Shown here: one piece after another, positions 53,244 through 64,000 of the stretch | Layout: each line of letters begins with the position of its first letter | Position numbering within the stretch: position 1 is the stretch's first letter | Assembly: GCA_902632445.1 (NCBI GenBank) | Contig: CACPCL010000002.1 | Coordinates: 37,631-101,630, forward strand | Reading direction: 5' to 3' | Length of the DNA: 64,000 nucleotides | Source of the DNA: an uncultured Pelagibacteraceae bacterium | GTDB lineage: Bacteria; Pseudomonadota; Alphaproteobacteria; Pelagibacterales; Pelagibacteraceae | Translations under genes and position numbers: made by a program | The notes under the pieces: model-generated | What the model saw: the letters and a program-made list of their open reading frames with translations, nothing else | Told to the model about the DNA's origin: nothing | Database searches by the model: none

Positions 53244-54258
53244 AATCATAATCAAAAATTTTAAGAGCAATGGCTTTGTTTTATCAGAGCCCGATGTACT
53301 TCTGGAGTCAGATTATATTATTGAGAGATCAGGGGAAAAATTTAAAAGTTCAATGCTTACCTTTGAAAGAGAAGATGGAAAAACAATGTGCTTAAGACCA
53401 GATTTAACAGTAGCATCATGCATTGGTTTTTTACAAAAAAAATCACCTTCAAAAATTTATTATTCTGGTCAAGCATATAGAAGATCAGGTAATAAAGGAA
53501 CTAATTTCATCAATGATCAGTTGGGGATTGAAATTCTAGGCTCAAAAAATCAAATTCAAGATGATTTTAAAATTATAAGTACAATTTTAAGTTCCGCAAA
53601 AAAAATAAAGAGAAAAAAAATTTTAATTAAAGTTGGAGATATTGGTTTATTTAAAAGTTTAATTAATGCTCTGGATATGCCCGAAAGATGGAAGCTTAGA
53701 CTAATAAGACATTTTTGGAGACCAAGCTATTTCGAGGAGCTTTTAAAAAGATTGGAAAAAAATACTGATATTGATGCAATTACTTTTGATACAGATAAAA
53801 AAAGATTTTATGAAATGAAAAAAAAAGACCAAGACAAAGTGGTAGCGGGAAGGTCGATATCAGAAATATTAAAAAGATTTAACAAAAAGATTAAAGATCC
53901 AAGATCTTTTGTTGATGGAAAAAAAATTGTAAAAATTATTAAATCTTTTTTAAAAATAAATTGTAAGCTCTCAGAACTTGATGAAAAATTGTTAGATTTT
54001 GCTAAAAAAAATAATCTCAAAAAAGATATATTTAAAGACTTTAAATCCATTCTAAATTTGAAAAAACTTAATCAAGATATCAATTTCATTGCAAATTTTG
54101 GTAGAGACGTAGAATATTATACTGGAATTGTATTTGAAGTATTCTCGAGTAATAAGGAAATTGCTAGGGGAGGCCGTTATGATGACTTACTTAAAAGTCT
54201 TGGAGCTAAAAAGAATACTCCGGCGGTTGGTGCTGCAATTAACTTAAAAAATATATGA
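53221..54258 (+). CDS. hisZ: ATP phosphoribosyltransferase regulatory subunit HisZ
   Basis: 345 residues related to HisRS but without its anticodon domain. MCLRPDLTVASCIGFL, YYSGQAYRRSG and EYYTGIVFEVFS with RGGRYDDLL retain the histidine-binding look. HisZ makes the short HisG active and feedback-sensitive. It overlaps hisS by 23 bases and hisG by 4. Confidence 0.9.
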   Translation: MKSKKLSEIIIKNFKSNGFVLSEPDVLLESDYIIERSGEKFKSSMLTFEREDGKTMCLRPDLTVASCIGFLQKKSPSKIYYSGQAYRRSGNKGTNFINDQLGIEILGSKNQIQDDFKIISTILSSAKKIKRKKILIKVGDIGLFKSLINALDMPERWKLRLIRHFWRPSYFEELLKRLEKNTDIDAITFDTDKKRFYEMKKKDQDKVVAGRSISEILKRFNKKIKDPRSFVDGKKIVKIIKSFLKINCKLSELDEKLLDFAKKNNLKKDIFKDFKSILNLKKLNQDINFIANFGRDVEYYTGIVFEVFSSNKEIARGGRYDDLLKSLGAKKNTPAVGAAINLKNI

Positions 54259-54935
54259 AAGATCTAATTACCATAGGTCTACCAAGTAAAGGACGATTAA
54301 AAGATAATGCAATATCATTTTTTAATGATAGAGGATTTAAGATTTTACAAAGTGAAAAAGAAAGAAATTATTTTGGGACAATTGAAAATGAAAATAACAT
54401 TAAGATTATTTTTCTTCACGCTAAAGAAATTATTCAAAGATTAGGAGACGGAACCCTTGATATAGGTGTATCCGGGTTAGATCTCTTAAAAGAGTCTGAT
54501 AAAAACTTGCAGAGTAAAATAAATATTCAAAAAAAACTTGATTTTGGTAATGCAAACTTAGTTATAGCAGTGCCCGATGATTGGATAGATGTACAGACAA
54601 TTGCTGATCTTGAAGAGGTATCATTTGATATTAGAACTAAAAGAAATTCTAGATTGAGAGTGGCAACTAAATATCCAAATTTAACTAATGATTTTTTGAT
54701 TTCCAAAGGAGTTACACAATATAAATTGATAATCAGTCTCGGTGCTACTGAAACATATCCATTTATAGGCTCTTCCGAAATCATTACAGATATTACTTCT
54801 ACAGGGAAAACTTTGGCTGATAATAATTTAAGAGTTCTCAAAGATGGATTGATACTAAGTTCAAACGCATGTTTATTTATTGCAAAAAAAAAGGCTGCAA
54901 AATTGCAGCCTTTTTTAAAATCTTTTGGTAAGTGA
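54255..54935 (+). CDS. hisG: ATP phosphoribosyltransferase, short form
   Basis: 226 residues, the HisZ-dependent short form. GLPSKGRLKDNAISFF, RLGDGTLDIGVSGLDLL and the PRPP site ITDITSTGKTLADNNL are typical. It starts histidine synthesis from ATP and PRPP. Its last 15 codons contain a terminator hairpin shared with groEL. Confidence 0.94.
   Translation: MKDLITIGLPSKGRLKDNAISFFNDRGFKILQSEKERNYFGTIENENNIKIIFLHAKEIIQRLGDGTLDIGVSGLDLLKESDKNLQSKINIQKKLDFGNANLVIAVPDDWIDVQTIADLEEVSFDIRTKRNSRLRVATKYPNLTNDFLISKGVTQYKLIISLGATETYPFIGSSEIITDITSTGKTLADNNLRVLKDGLILSSNACLFIAKKKAAKLQPFLKSFGK
54884..54916. terminator. Bidirectional intrinsic terminator inside the end of hisG
   Basis: GGCTGC (54893-54898) pairs with GCAGCC (54905-54910), extended by A/T pairs. 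Six T follow on the plus strand and nine or more T on the minus strand. It can end both the his operon and groESL. It lies within hisG coding sequence, before its stop at 54933-54935. Confidence 0.88.
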
Positions 54936-54937
54936 AA

Positions 54938-56605
<1,668 letters not shown>

Positions 56606-56612
56606 CTAAATG

Positions 56613-56909
56613 TTATTTTTTACTTTTTGAAATTCCCATTATGTCAGACTCTTTCATAATGCTGTATTCTTTACCGTCAATTTTCACCTCAGTTCCTGAC
56701 CATTTTCCAAATAAAACAATATCTCCGATTTTCACATCCATCGGAGCAACTTTTCCATTTTCATTTTTCGAACCGGGTCCTACTGCAACCACTTCACCCT
56801 CTTGCGGTTTTTCTTTTGCAGTATCAGGTATAATAATTCCACCTGCTGTTTTTTCTTCACTGTCTAATACTTTAATAAGCACGCGATCATGCAAAGGTCT
56901 AAATTTCAT
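56613..56909 (-). CDS. groS: Co-chaperonin GroES
   Basis: 98 residues. [13 protein letters not shown], the mobile loop [18 protein letters not shown] and [18 protein letters not shown] are typical. A clear AGGAG precedes the ATG. It is the first gene of the groESL operon, under the heat-shock promoter upstream. Confidence 0.96.
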   Translation of the reverse strand: MKFRPLHDRVLIKVLDSEEKTAGGIIIPDTAKEKPQEGEVVAVGPGSKNENGKVAPMDVKIGDIVLFGKWSGTEVKIDGKEYSIMKESDIMGISKSKK

Positions 56910-56944
56910 ATGTATTTTCTCCTATAAATTTTATTGTAGTGCTG

Positions 56945-56974
56945 ATATGGTGTGTTTTAAGCGAGATTTCAAGG
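56945..56974 (-). promoter_or_regulatory. RpoH (sigma32)-type promoter of groESL
   Basis: On the minus strand CCTTGAAA (56974-56967) is followed, 17 bases after CTTGAA, by CCATAT (56950-56945). This matches the alphaproteobacterial heat-shock consensus CTTG...CCATnT. Transcription would begin about 30 bases before groES. No CIRCE inverted repeat is seen. Confidence 0.8.
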
Positions 56975-57013
56975 GGCAAAAATCATTAAAAAACCTCGAA
57001 AATACTATATTTT

Positions 57014-57853
57014 GTGATTATCGAGAGAATAGAAAGAGTAAAAAAATTGAGAGAGCTTAATCACCTGTCAGAGATATCAAATAACTACGACACATTCATA
57101 ATTGATTTATGGGGTGTAATGCACAACGGAATAAAGTTAAATTCTAAAGCTATTGAGGCAATAGAAAATTTAGAAAAAAATTCGAAAAAAATAGTTTTTC
57201 TGTCTAATGCCCCAAGGCCCAGTATAAAAGTTATAAACTTCTTATTAAAAATGGGAATGAACAAAAAATATCTATCGAATGTGATGACCTCCGGTGAAGC
57301 TGCTATGCATGCAATTAATCAAAACAAATTTGGAAAAACTTTTTTTCATTTAGGACCACCAAGGGATACGTCAGTTTTTGATAAAGTAAAACAACATAAG
57401 ACAAATATAGAGCAATGTGATTTTATCTTATGCACTGGTTTATTTGATGATTACGAAAACGATTTGGATTATTATAAAAATTTTTTAAAAAAATATATTT
57501 CAAAACAATTAATCTGTACTAATCCTGATTTAACTGTTCACAGAGGAAATATAGAAGAATTATGTGCCGGCTCTTTAGCAAAAGTCTTCGAAGAACTCGG
57601 AGGAAAAGTTTCTTATTTTGGTAAACCGTACCCCGAAGTTTACAATTTATGTTTTAAAAAAAATGAAAAAGTTTTGGCTATAGGAGATAATTTAAGAACA
57701 GACATTAAAGGTGCTAACAACTTAAACTTAGATTGTATTTTTATTACAGATGGGGTTCACAGGGATGAATTAAATAAAATCTCTAATCTTAATGAACTTT
57801 CAAAGACATATAATGTTAAGATAGATTTCTTTCAAAAAGAATTGACCTGGTAA
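57014..57853 (+). CDS. HAD-superfamily class IIA phosphatase (TIGR01459 type)
   Basis: 279 residues. FIIDLWGVMHNGI (nucleophile Asp), IVFLSNAPRPS, FGKPYPEVYNLCF and AIGDNLRTDIKGANNL are the four HAD motifs with a IIA cap between. Close families act on sugar phosphates or nucleotides; the substrate is unknown. The start is a GTG at 57014. It precedes ribF by 1 base. Confidence 0.87.
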   Translation: MIIERIERVKKLRELNHLSEISNNYDTFIIDLWGVMHNGIKLNSKAIEAIENLEKNSKKIVFLSNAPRPSIKVINFLLKMGMNKKYLSNVMTSGEAAMHAINQNKFGKTFFHLGPPRDTSVFDKVKQHKTNIEQCDFILCTGLFDDYENDLDYYKNFLKKYISKQLICTNPDLTVHRGNIEELCAGSLAKVFEELGGKVSYFGKPYPEVYNLCFKKNEKVLAIGDNLRTDIKGANNLNLDCIFITDGVHRDELNKISNLNELSKTYNVKIDFFQKELTW

Positions 57854-57854
57854 T

Positions 57855-58769
57855 ATGAAGATTTATTATAACGCAAATCTAAAAAGAAAACATCATCAAG
57901 GTGTGCTCGCAATAGGAAACTTTGATGGTTTACATTTGGGTCATCAGAAAGTTATCGCAGATGTAAAAAAAAAAGCCATAAAAAATAAATTGCCATTTGG
58001 CATAATGACTTTTGAGCCAGTTCCTGTAATGTTTTTTGATAAAAAAATTAAAAATCATAGAATTAATAGTCTGGATCAAAAAATAGATCAATTTAAAAAA
58101 TTAAAACTTGATTTCTTAATAATAATTAAATTTAACAAAAAATTTTCTAGACTTAGCGCTGAAAAATTTATTGAAAAAATAATTTTTAAAAAAACAAAAT
58201 GTAAATATTTATATGTTAGTAAAAATTTTAAATTCGGTAATAAAAGAAAAGGAAACATAAAGACACTCAAAAAATTTGAAAAAAAATTCAATTATAAAAA
58301 TTTAATTACTAAGCCTTTTCAAAAGAAAAACAAAGTAATATCCTCAACCTTAATTAGAAAAAAAATAAAAGAAGGAAAAATTGTTGAGGCAAATAAATTG
58401 TTAAACAGAAAATGGGTTGTAAATGGCAAGGTGATCACAGGACGAAAGAGGGGAAGAAAAATTGGTTTTCCAACTTGTAATCTTAAAATGGGAAGTTATG
58501 TAATTCCAAGACACGGTGTCTATGCAGTAAAAGTGAAAATTAATGGTTTTAACAAAAATGGTATAGCCAATATCGGTTACAGACCTACTTTTAATGGACA
58601 AAATTTATTATTAGAAACAAATATCTTTGGAATTAATAAAAATTTATATAATAAAGTAATAAGCGTGAGTTTTAAAAAATTTATAAGACCTGAAAAAAAA
58701 TTTAAGAATTTAGAATATTTAAAAAAACAAATTAAAATTGATATAAAAAGGGCAAAAAATAATGTCTAA
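57855..58769 (+). CDS. ribF: Bifunctional riboflavin kinase / FAD synthetase
   Basis: 304 residues. The FAD synthetase part has AIGNFDGLHLGHQKVI and STLIRKKIKEGKI; the kinase part has GRKRGRKIGFPTCNL and GIANIGYRPTF. It makes FMN and FAD. It overlaps ileS by 8 bases; the order ribF-ileS-lspA is classic. Confidence 0.93.
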   Translation: MKIYYNANLKRKHHQGVLAIGNFDGLHLGHQKVIADVKKKAIKNKLPFGIMTFEPVPVMFFDKKIKNHRINSLDQKIDQFKKLKLDFLIIIKFNKKFSRLSAEKFIEKIIFKKTKCKYLYVSKNFKFGNKRKGNIKTLKKFEKKFNYKNLITKPFQKKNKVISSTLIRKKIKEGKIVEANKLLNRKWVVNGKVITGRKRGRKIGFPTCNLKMGSYVIPRHGVYAVKVKINGFNKNGIANIGYRPTFNGQNLLLETNIFGINKNLYNKVISVSFKKFIRPEKKFKNLEYLKKQIKIDIKRAKNNV

Positions 58770-61482
58770 AGATACACTGCAACTCCCAAAGACCGCTTTT
58801 TCGATGAAAGCAAGTTTGCCGACTAAAGAGCCTGAAATTTTGAAAAATTGGGAAAAAAATAAAATTTTTCAAAAATTAAGAAAAAAATCAAAAGGAAAAG
58901 AAAAATTTATTCTTCATGATGGACCACCATACGCTAATGGTCATATACACATGGGGACTGCACTAAATAAAATTTTAAAAGATATAATTACTCGTTTTCA
59001 TCAAATGAACGGGAAAGACTCAGTATATGTTCCTGGCTGGGACTGCCATGGTCTTCCAATTGAATGGAAAATTGAGGAGCAGTACAAAAAAAAGAAAAAA
59101 AATAAAGATCAAGTACCTATTAAAGATTTTAGACAAGAATGTAGGGAATTTGCTAAAAGTTGGATCGATGTTCATATTAAAGAGTTTAAGAGATTGGGCG
59201 TAGTTGGTGACTTCGATAATTATTATTCAACAATGAGTTTTGAAGCTGAGGCTCAAATAGTTAGAGAACTAGGTAAATTTCTTATGGACGGAAGTTTGTA
59301 TCAAGGTTTCAAACCAGTTCTTTGGTCTACAGTCGAAAAAACTGCTTTAGCCGATGCAGAAGTAGAATATTTAGATCATACATCTAATACAATTTATGTT
59401 GGCTTTAAAGTAAAAAAAACAGATAAAGATTTTTTAAAAGATACGAGTATAATTATCTGGACAACAACACCATGGACAATACCAGCTAACAAAGCTTTAG
59501 CGTTTAATAGCAGCATCGAATATTCAATTTTAGAAGTGAATAATTTAGAGAATTTCGATACTAAAAAAATCGTAGTTGCAAAAAAATTAATAAACGAGAT
59601 TGTTAAAGCTTGTGAAATTAAAAGCTATAAAGAATTAAAAACATTTAAAGGTTCAGAATTTCAAAAAACAATATGCAGCCATCCATTTTCTAAAATGAAA
59701 TTCGATTATGATGTGCCTATGCTTGACGCTCAATTTGTTAATCTTGAGCAAGGCACAGGAATTGTTCACTGCGCTCCTAGTCATGGACCAGATGATTTTA
59801 ATCTGTGTTTAAAAAATAATATTCCCTCACTTTATACTGTGGACGACTCTGGACTATATACAAAAGAAATTCCTTATTTTGAAAACACGCACATTTTTAA
59901 AGCCGATAATATTGTTATAGAAAAACTTAAAGAACAAAAAAAATTATTAAAGAACGATAAATTAAATCACACTTACCCACATTCATGGAGGTCTAAGGCA
60001 CCACTTATTTATAGAGCTACACCTCAATGGTTTATTTCGATGCAAAAAAACGATCTTAGAAAAAAAGCAATCAAATCAATAAATGAAACTAACTTTTATC
60101 CAAAAAAAGGAAAAGAGAGATTATTATCAATGATTGAAGGAAGACCCGATTGGTGTGTGTCAAGACAAAGAGTGTGGGGAGTGCCTTTACCAATTTTTAT
60201 TAATAAAAAAACAAAAGAACCACTTAAAGATCAAAAAGTGATAGATAGAATAGCTTCAATTTATGAAAAACAAGGTTCTGACTGCTGGTTTACAGATGAC
60301 CCTAAGGTTTTTTTAGGGGATAGCTATGAGACTAAAGATTATGAAAAACTAAACGACATAGTAGAAGTTTGGTTTGATAGTGGCTCGACGCATAGCTTTG
60401 TTTTAGAAAAAAGAAAAGATTTGAAGTGGCCTGCTGATATGTATCTAGAGGGATCTGATCAACACAGGGGGTGGTTTCACTCTTCTTTACTTGAGTCCTG
60501 TGGCACTAGAGGTAAAGCACCTTTTAAAAGCATCCTTTCACATGGTTTTGTAGTTGATGGAAAGGGTATGAAAATGTCCAAATCAATGGGTAATGTAATT
60601 TCTCCTGAAGATATTTTAAAAAATTATGGTGCAGATATTTTAAGAGTTTGGGCATCAGCGTCAGATTATGCAGAAGATTTAAGAATAGATAAAAATATTT
60701 TAATTCAGCATGCAGAGTCTTACAGAAAAATTAGGAATACTTTTAGATTTATGCTTGGAAATTTAAAAGATAAATTTGAGAAACAAAATTTTGAAAAAAT
60801 TAAGTTAAATGAATTTGATGAATTAGAGCAATATATTTTACATAAACTATTTGTAATCAGTAAGTCAGTAGAAGAAAATTTAAAAAATTATAATTTTCAC
60901 AAACTTTATAAGGAATTACTAAATTTCTGTGCATTAGATTTATCTTCCTTTTACTTTGATATAAGAAAAGATGTACTTTATTGCGATAGTTTAAATTCAA
61001 AAAAAAGAAAAAACTGTGTAAAAGTATTAAATATTATTCTTGAAAGTTTATTAAAGTGGTTTGCTCCAATCTTGGTTTTTACAACAGAAGAAATATATAG
61101 CTTAGTAAATAATAATGAGAGTATTCATGAAAATTACTTTGTAAAAATTCCTCGGAATTGGAAAAATGATTTATTGGACCAAAAATGGTCAGACTTATTT
61201 AAAATTAAACAAGAAGCTAATATTGCGATAGAGGAAAAAAGAATAAGTAAAGAGATAGGCTCAAGCCTAGAAGCTGAAATCAAGCTATCTTTAAAAAAAG
61301 AAAAATTTGAATTACTCGATGGATTAGATTTAGCTGAATATTTTATAGTTTCCAAAGCCGAAAAAACAATTTCAAATAATGGGGAAATTATAATTGAAGT
61401 AAATAAAGCTAAAGGTGAAAAATGTGAGAGATGTTGGAAAATATCAGAAGTCAAATGCAAAAGATGCTCTAACTTAGCATAA
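58762..61482 (+). CDS. ileS: Isoleucyl-tRNA synthetase
   Basis: 906 residues. GPPYANGHIHMGTAL (HIGH), WTTTPWTIPANKAL in the editing domain, GSDQHRGWFHSSLL, KMSKSMGN and a C-terminal zinc finger CERCWK...CKRC. Normal length for bacteria. It is followed by lspA 5 bases on. Confidence 0.95.
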   Translation: MSKDTLQLPKTAFSMKASLPTKEPEILKNWEKNKIFQKLRKKSKGKEKFILHDGPPYANGHIHMGTALNKILKDIITRFHQMNGKDSVYVPGWDCHGLPIEWKIEEQYKKKKKNKDQVPIKDFRQECREFAKSWIDVHIKEFKRLGVVGDFDNYYSTMSFEAEAQIVRELGKFLMDGSLYQGFKPVLWSTVEKTALADAEVEYLDHTSNTIYVGFKVKKTDKDFLKDTSIIIWTTTPWTIPANKALAFNSSIEYSILEVNNLENFDTKKIVVAKKLINEIVKACEIKSYKELKTFKGSEFQKTICSHPFSKMKFDYDVPMLDAQFVNLEQGTGIVHCAPSHGPDDFNLCLKNNIPSLYTVDDSGLYTKEIPYFENTHIFKADNIVIEKLKEQKKLLKNDKLNHTYPHSWRSKAPLIYRATPQWFISMQKNDLRKKAIKSINETNFYPKKGKERLLSMIEGRPDWCVSRQRVWGVPLPIFINKKTKEPLKDQKVIDRIASIYEKQGSDCWFTDDPKVFLGDSYETKDYEKLNDIVEVWFDSGSTHSFVLEKRKDLKWPADMYLEGSDQHRGWFHSSLLESCGTRGKAPFKSILSHGFVVDGKGMKMSKSMGNVISPEDILKNYGADILRVWASASDYAEDLRIDKNILIQHAESYRKIRNTFRFMLGNLKDKFEKQNFEKIKLNEFDELEQYILHKLFVISKSVEENLKNYNFHKLYKELLNFCALDLSSFYFDIRKDVLYCDSLNSKKRKNCVKVLNIILESLLKWFAPILVFTTEEIYSLVNNNESIHENYFVKIPRNWKNDLLDQKWSDLFKIKQEANIAIEEKRISKEIGSSLEAEIKLSLKKEKFELLDGLDLAEYFIVSKAEKTISNNGEIIIEVNKAKGEKCERCWKISEVKCKRCSNLA

Positions 61483-61487
61483 ATTAA

Positions 61488-61988
61488 ATGTTAATTAATT
61501 TAAAAGATATTAAAAATGAAATTGTTAAAAGAGAAAACCTTTTTTACCTTATCGTTATCTTCATTATTTTCTTATTAGACAGGTTTTCAAAAATTCAAAT
61601 AATTAATAGCACTAGTGAAAATATTTTGTATATAAATGATTATGTTAATTTTAATCTTGTGTGGAACACTGGTATAGGATTTGGTTTGTTAAGTTCTAGT
61701 TCAGCACTAATATATAATTTAATAACAATTTTAATTGGTATCGTTATCCTATCACTTTTCTATGTTGTTCTAAAAGCTGATAAATATGAAAGTTTAATTT
61801 TCTCTGTCATAATTGGAGGAGCTCTAGGAAATTTTTATGATAGATTAACGTTAAGTGCAGTTCCAGACTTCATCGACCTACATTTTAATGATTTTCATTG
61901 GTTTACTTTTAATATTGCTGATATTTTTATCACAATTGGTATTATCGCTTTTTTATTAAAAGGTTTTTTTATAAAATATGAAAAATGA
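61488..61988 (+). CDS. lspA: Signal peptidase II
   Basis: 166 residues with four membrane helices. The catalytic Asp residues are in NFYDRLTLSAVPDFIDLHF and FNIADIFITIG. NLVWNTGIGFGLL is the family NxGxaFG. It matures lipoproteins such as the next gene's product. It overlaps that gene by 4 bases. Confidence 0.94.
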   Translation: MLINLKDIKNEIVKRENLFYLIVIFIIFLLDRFSKIQIINSTSENILYINDYVNFNLVWNTGIGFGLLSSSSALIYNLITILIGIVILSLFYVVLKADKYESLIFSVIIGGALGNFYDRLTLSAVPDFIDLHFNDFHWFTFNIADIFITIGIIAFLLKGFFIKYEK

Positions 61989-62293
61989 TTAATTTTAACT
62001 TATTACTTATAGTATTAGTTTTACTAGTATCTTGTGGAGGATTAAAAGAAGCCGGGCAAGTTCTTAGAAACGAAAAAATCAAAACAACTGATGAATTTCT
62101 TGTAAAAAAAAAAGAACCTTTAGTTTTACCGCCAGATTATAACAAAATACCTGAACCTGGTTCTTTATCTAAAAATAAAGAAACAGAAAGTGAAAAAATT
62201 AAAAAAATTTTAAAAGCTCCAAAAAATAATAACAAACTAAATAAAGGAGCATCTTCCATTGAAGACTCTATAATTGATAGAATAAGAAAGTGA
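61985..62293 (+). CDS. DUF3035/BamF-like outer-membrane lipoprotein
   Basis: 102 residues. A lipoprotein signal ends in LLVSCGG (Cys17), followed by TTDEFLVKKKEPLVLPPDYN, the DUF3035 pattern (PDEF...PLVxPPDF). In Caulobacter such a lipoprotein (BamF) is part of the beta-barrel assembly complex. Position after lspA is usual in alphaproteobacteria. The role in this organism is inferred. Confidence 0.78.
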   Translation: MINFNLLLIVLVLLVSCGGLKEAGQVLRNEKIKTTDEFLVKKKEPLVLPPDYNKIPEPGSLSKNKETESEKIKKILKAPKNNNKLNKGASSIEDSIIDRIRK

Positions 62294-63504
62294 TAAATAA
62301 AAACTTATTAGCAGAAAATAATATTCCAAAAAAATATTTAAAAGAAAGTTTGAACAAAAAATTTAATAAAGCTTTTTTTGAAATTCAAAGTGAAATTATA
62401 GAATCTTCCAGTAGTTCTCTAAATATTTATAACACTCTAAGTAAGAATTTTAAGTTTAATTTCAAAAAAAATGATTTAAAAAAATTTAAAAAATTCAACT
62501 CTATCGCCATTATTGGAATGGGAGGTTCTATACTAGGATCAGAAGCAATCTATCAATTTTTTAAAAAAAAAATAAAAAAAGAAATATTTTTCTTTAATGA
62601 TTTAGATAATGAGAAAATAAAAAATTTTAGAAAAAAAGTTAAAATGTCTAGAACTCTTTTTTTGATTGTATCAAAGTCAGGTAATACAATTGAAACTTTA
62701 TCAAATATATTTATTCTCAAGATTTTAAAAAAGAATGCTAATAATGTAATTATTATTTCACAAAAAAAAAATAGTATTTTATTTAATCTGTCAAAAAAAT
62801 TTAATTTATTTTTTATAGAACACAAAAGCTACATAGGTGGTCGATATTCTGTTCTTTCTGAGGTTGGTATGGTTCCAGCTTATTTAATGGGTCTAAATAT
62901 TTTTAAATTGAGAAAAAATTTAAAAAAATATTTAATTAATAAAGAAAAATTTTTTTTAAAAGAAAGTTCTACTAAACTAGCCAATATTCTTTACCAAAAA
63001 AAATTTACAAATTTGATATTATTAAATTATTCTCCAAGATTAGAAAAATTTCTTTTTTGGTGTCAACAACTTATTGCAGAAAGTCTTGGAAAAAGTGGTA
63101 AAGGTTTTTTGCCTATTATTTCCAGCGCTCCAAAAGATCATCATAGTTTACTTCAACTTTATTTAGACGGACCTAAAGATAAGATATTCCATATATTTAG
63201 TTATCCGGAAGATACTTACGAAATTAAAACTAAGAAGTTCACTAACAAAATTAATTTTATTCATAATAAAAGTTTAAATAGCGTAAAACTTGCTCAAAAA
63301 GATGCGCTTATTTTGTCACTTAAAAAAAAAGAAATTCCTTTTAGAGAATTTAAGATAAAAAAAATCGATGAAGAGGCAATTGGAGAATTATTTTCATATT
63401 ATATGCTAGAAATTTCAATAATTGGAAAATTACTTGGTTTAAATCCTTTTAATCAGCCAGCGGTTGAGCAAGTAAAAATTTCTACAAAATTTCTTCTTAC
63501 TTAA
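62290..63504 (+). CDS. pgi: Glucose-6-phosphate isomerase
   Basis: 404 residues, shorter than E. coli Pgi (about 550). IIGMGGSILGSEAIYQFF, VSKSGNTIETLSN, DHHSLLQLYLDGP (His) and NQPAVEQVK (Lys) are the SIS-domain and catalytic motifs. It links glucose-6-phosphate and fructose-6-phosphate. The GTG start overlaps the previous stop; the end overlaps rsmD by 8 bases. Confidence 0.92.
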   Translation: MINKNLLAENNIPKKYLKESLNKKFNKAFFEIQSEIIESSSSSLNIYNTLSKNFKFNFKKNDLKKFKKFNSIAIIGMGGSILGSEAIYQFFKKKIKKEIFFFNDLDNEKIKNFRKKVKMSRTLFLIVSKSGNTIETLSNIFILKILKKNANNVIIISQKKNSILFNLSKKFNLFFIEHKSYIGGRYSVLSEVGMVPAYLMGLNIFKLRKNLKKYLINKEKFFLKESSTKLANILYQKKFTNLILLNYSPRLEKFLFWCQQLIAESLGKSGKGFLPIISSAPKDHHSLLQLYLDGPKDKIFHIFSYPEDTYEIKTKKFTNKINFIHNKSLNSVKLAQKDALILSLKKKEIPFREFKIKKIDEEAIGELFSYYMLEISIIGKLLGLNPFNQPAVEQVKISTKFLLT

Positions 63505-64000
63505 ATTTCCCAAAAATTATTTTTGATCGACCATATTGCCTTATAGATTTAATATTTAATTTATCATCTAAATTTTCAGAAGTCCTTTTTTCTCTATGAA
63601 TTATAATGATATGATTTTTGTATAAATTACTATTTTTTTTTAATATTTCTAAATCTTTTGTGTATTCTTTATCTTTAAATGGAGGGTCTAAGAATAAAAT
63701 ATTATATTTTTCCTTATTCAATTTATATAAAGCATCTTTAATATTTTTGTTTATCATTTTTGCTTTATCTAAAATAGATAACCCAATCAAATTTTCTTTC
63801 AGTTTTTTAAAAGCGATTTTGTCTTTTTCAACAAAAGTTACTCTTTTTGCACCTCTCGAAATACATTCTAAACCAAAAGATCCTATTCCAGAATAAAGAT
63901 CAAGTACATTTGTGTTTTCTATTTGTAATTTAATTTCTTTTGAATGAGTTAAGATATTAAAAATATTTTCCTTTACTGAGTCTTTTAATGGTCTTGTAAT
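63497..64000 (-). CDS. rsmD: 16S rRNA (guanine-966-N2)-methyltransferase RsmD, truncated by window edge
   Basis: The minus frame stays open to the window edge, 168 codons including the stop. RPLKDSVKENIFNIL (usual RPTxDRVREALFNIL), VLDLYSGIGSFGLECISRGA (SAM site) and the catalytic FLDPPFK identify RsmD. It modifies G966 of 16S rRNA. The N-terminus, about 15-20 residues, lies beyond 64000. Confidence 0.92.
   Translation of the reverse strand: MTRPLKDSVKENIFNILTHSKEIKLQIENTNVLDLYSGIGSFGLECISRGAKRVTFVEKDKIAFKKLKENLIGLSILDKAKMINKNIKDALYKLNKEKYNILFLDPPFKDKEYTKDLEILKKNSNLYKNHIIIIHREKRTSENLDDKLNIKSIRQYGRSKIIFGKFK

Overview
The window is a gene-dense, AT-rich stretch of chromosome from a marine alphaproteobacterium of the SAR11 (Pelagibacterales) type. 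The grounds are the low GC, Lys/Ile/Asn-rich proteins, gaps of a few bases, many start/stop overlaps, a GcrA-family regulator, a membrane-bound cytochrome c of the CycM type, a DUF3035/BamF-like lipoprotein after lspA, and a tRNA-His with discriminator A and no encoded G-1. I see no prophage, insertion sequence, CRISPR array, rRNA operon or defence island. It reads as core genome with a few oddities.

Layout. 1-8 kb: the 5' part of an oligopeptidase B gene, a membrane DnaJ-domain protein, a family 9 glycosyltransferase, a DapA-family aldolase, a cyclopropane fatty acid synthase, a very Lys-rich coiled-coil protein, a secreted metallo-beta-lactamase-fold hydrolase, a small lipoprotein and a YbgC-type thioesterase. 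8-18.8 kb: purEK, a TauD-family dioxygenase, an SRAP protein, an FAA hydrolase, a flavodoxin-fold oxidoreductase, rlmN, an ADP-ribosylglycohydrolase-like protein, rmuC, sbcB and a thioredoxin. Several very small genes sit here, coupled to the gene behind them or preceded by a clear ribosome binding site. 18.7-31.1 kb: a long minus-strand run, folC-accD-trpA-trpB-trpF-pyrF-ihfB-rpsA-cmk-aroA-lptB-lptC-kdsD-rnd, in which trpB is frameshifted and has lost several active-site motifs.

31-39 kb: an NDUFA9-like protein, an SMR-like protein without the family's essential Glu, a complete glycerol-3-phosphate/glycerophosphodiester uptake operon (ugpBAECQ) and a PiT-related permease, together a phosphorus-acquisition neighbourhood. 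39-51 kb: gcrA, an ABC-2 permease, argD, argF, cycM, kdsB, pheA, the 4.5S SRP RNA, dnaX, ybaB, recR, glcB and accA. 51-64 kb: cspA, a possible His-rich leader, tRNA-His, hisS-hisZ-hisG, groEL-groES with a heat-shock promoter, a HAD phosphatase, ribF, ileS, lspA, a BamF-like lipoprotein, pgi and the 3' part of rsmD.

The most notable points are these: (1) the split and motif-eroded trpB in an otherwise intact trpFBA-accD-folC run, with unusual motifs in its neighbours; (2) a compact GC-rich leader with a possible three-helix fold before a 63-residue protein; (3) glcB with no room for the glycine riboswitch described for SAR11 malate synthase; (4) a His-codon-containing leader before tRNA-His and hisS; (5) AccA with a C-terminal membrane helix; (6) an SMR-like protein lacking Glu14; (7) coupled micro-ORFs. 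I did not find one clear new multi-gene system. Functions are from motif reading and gene order, without database searches.
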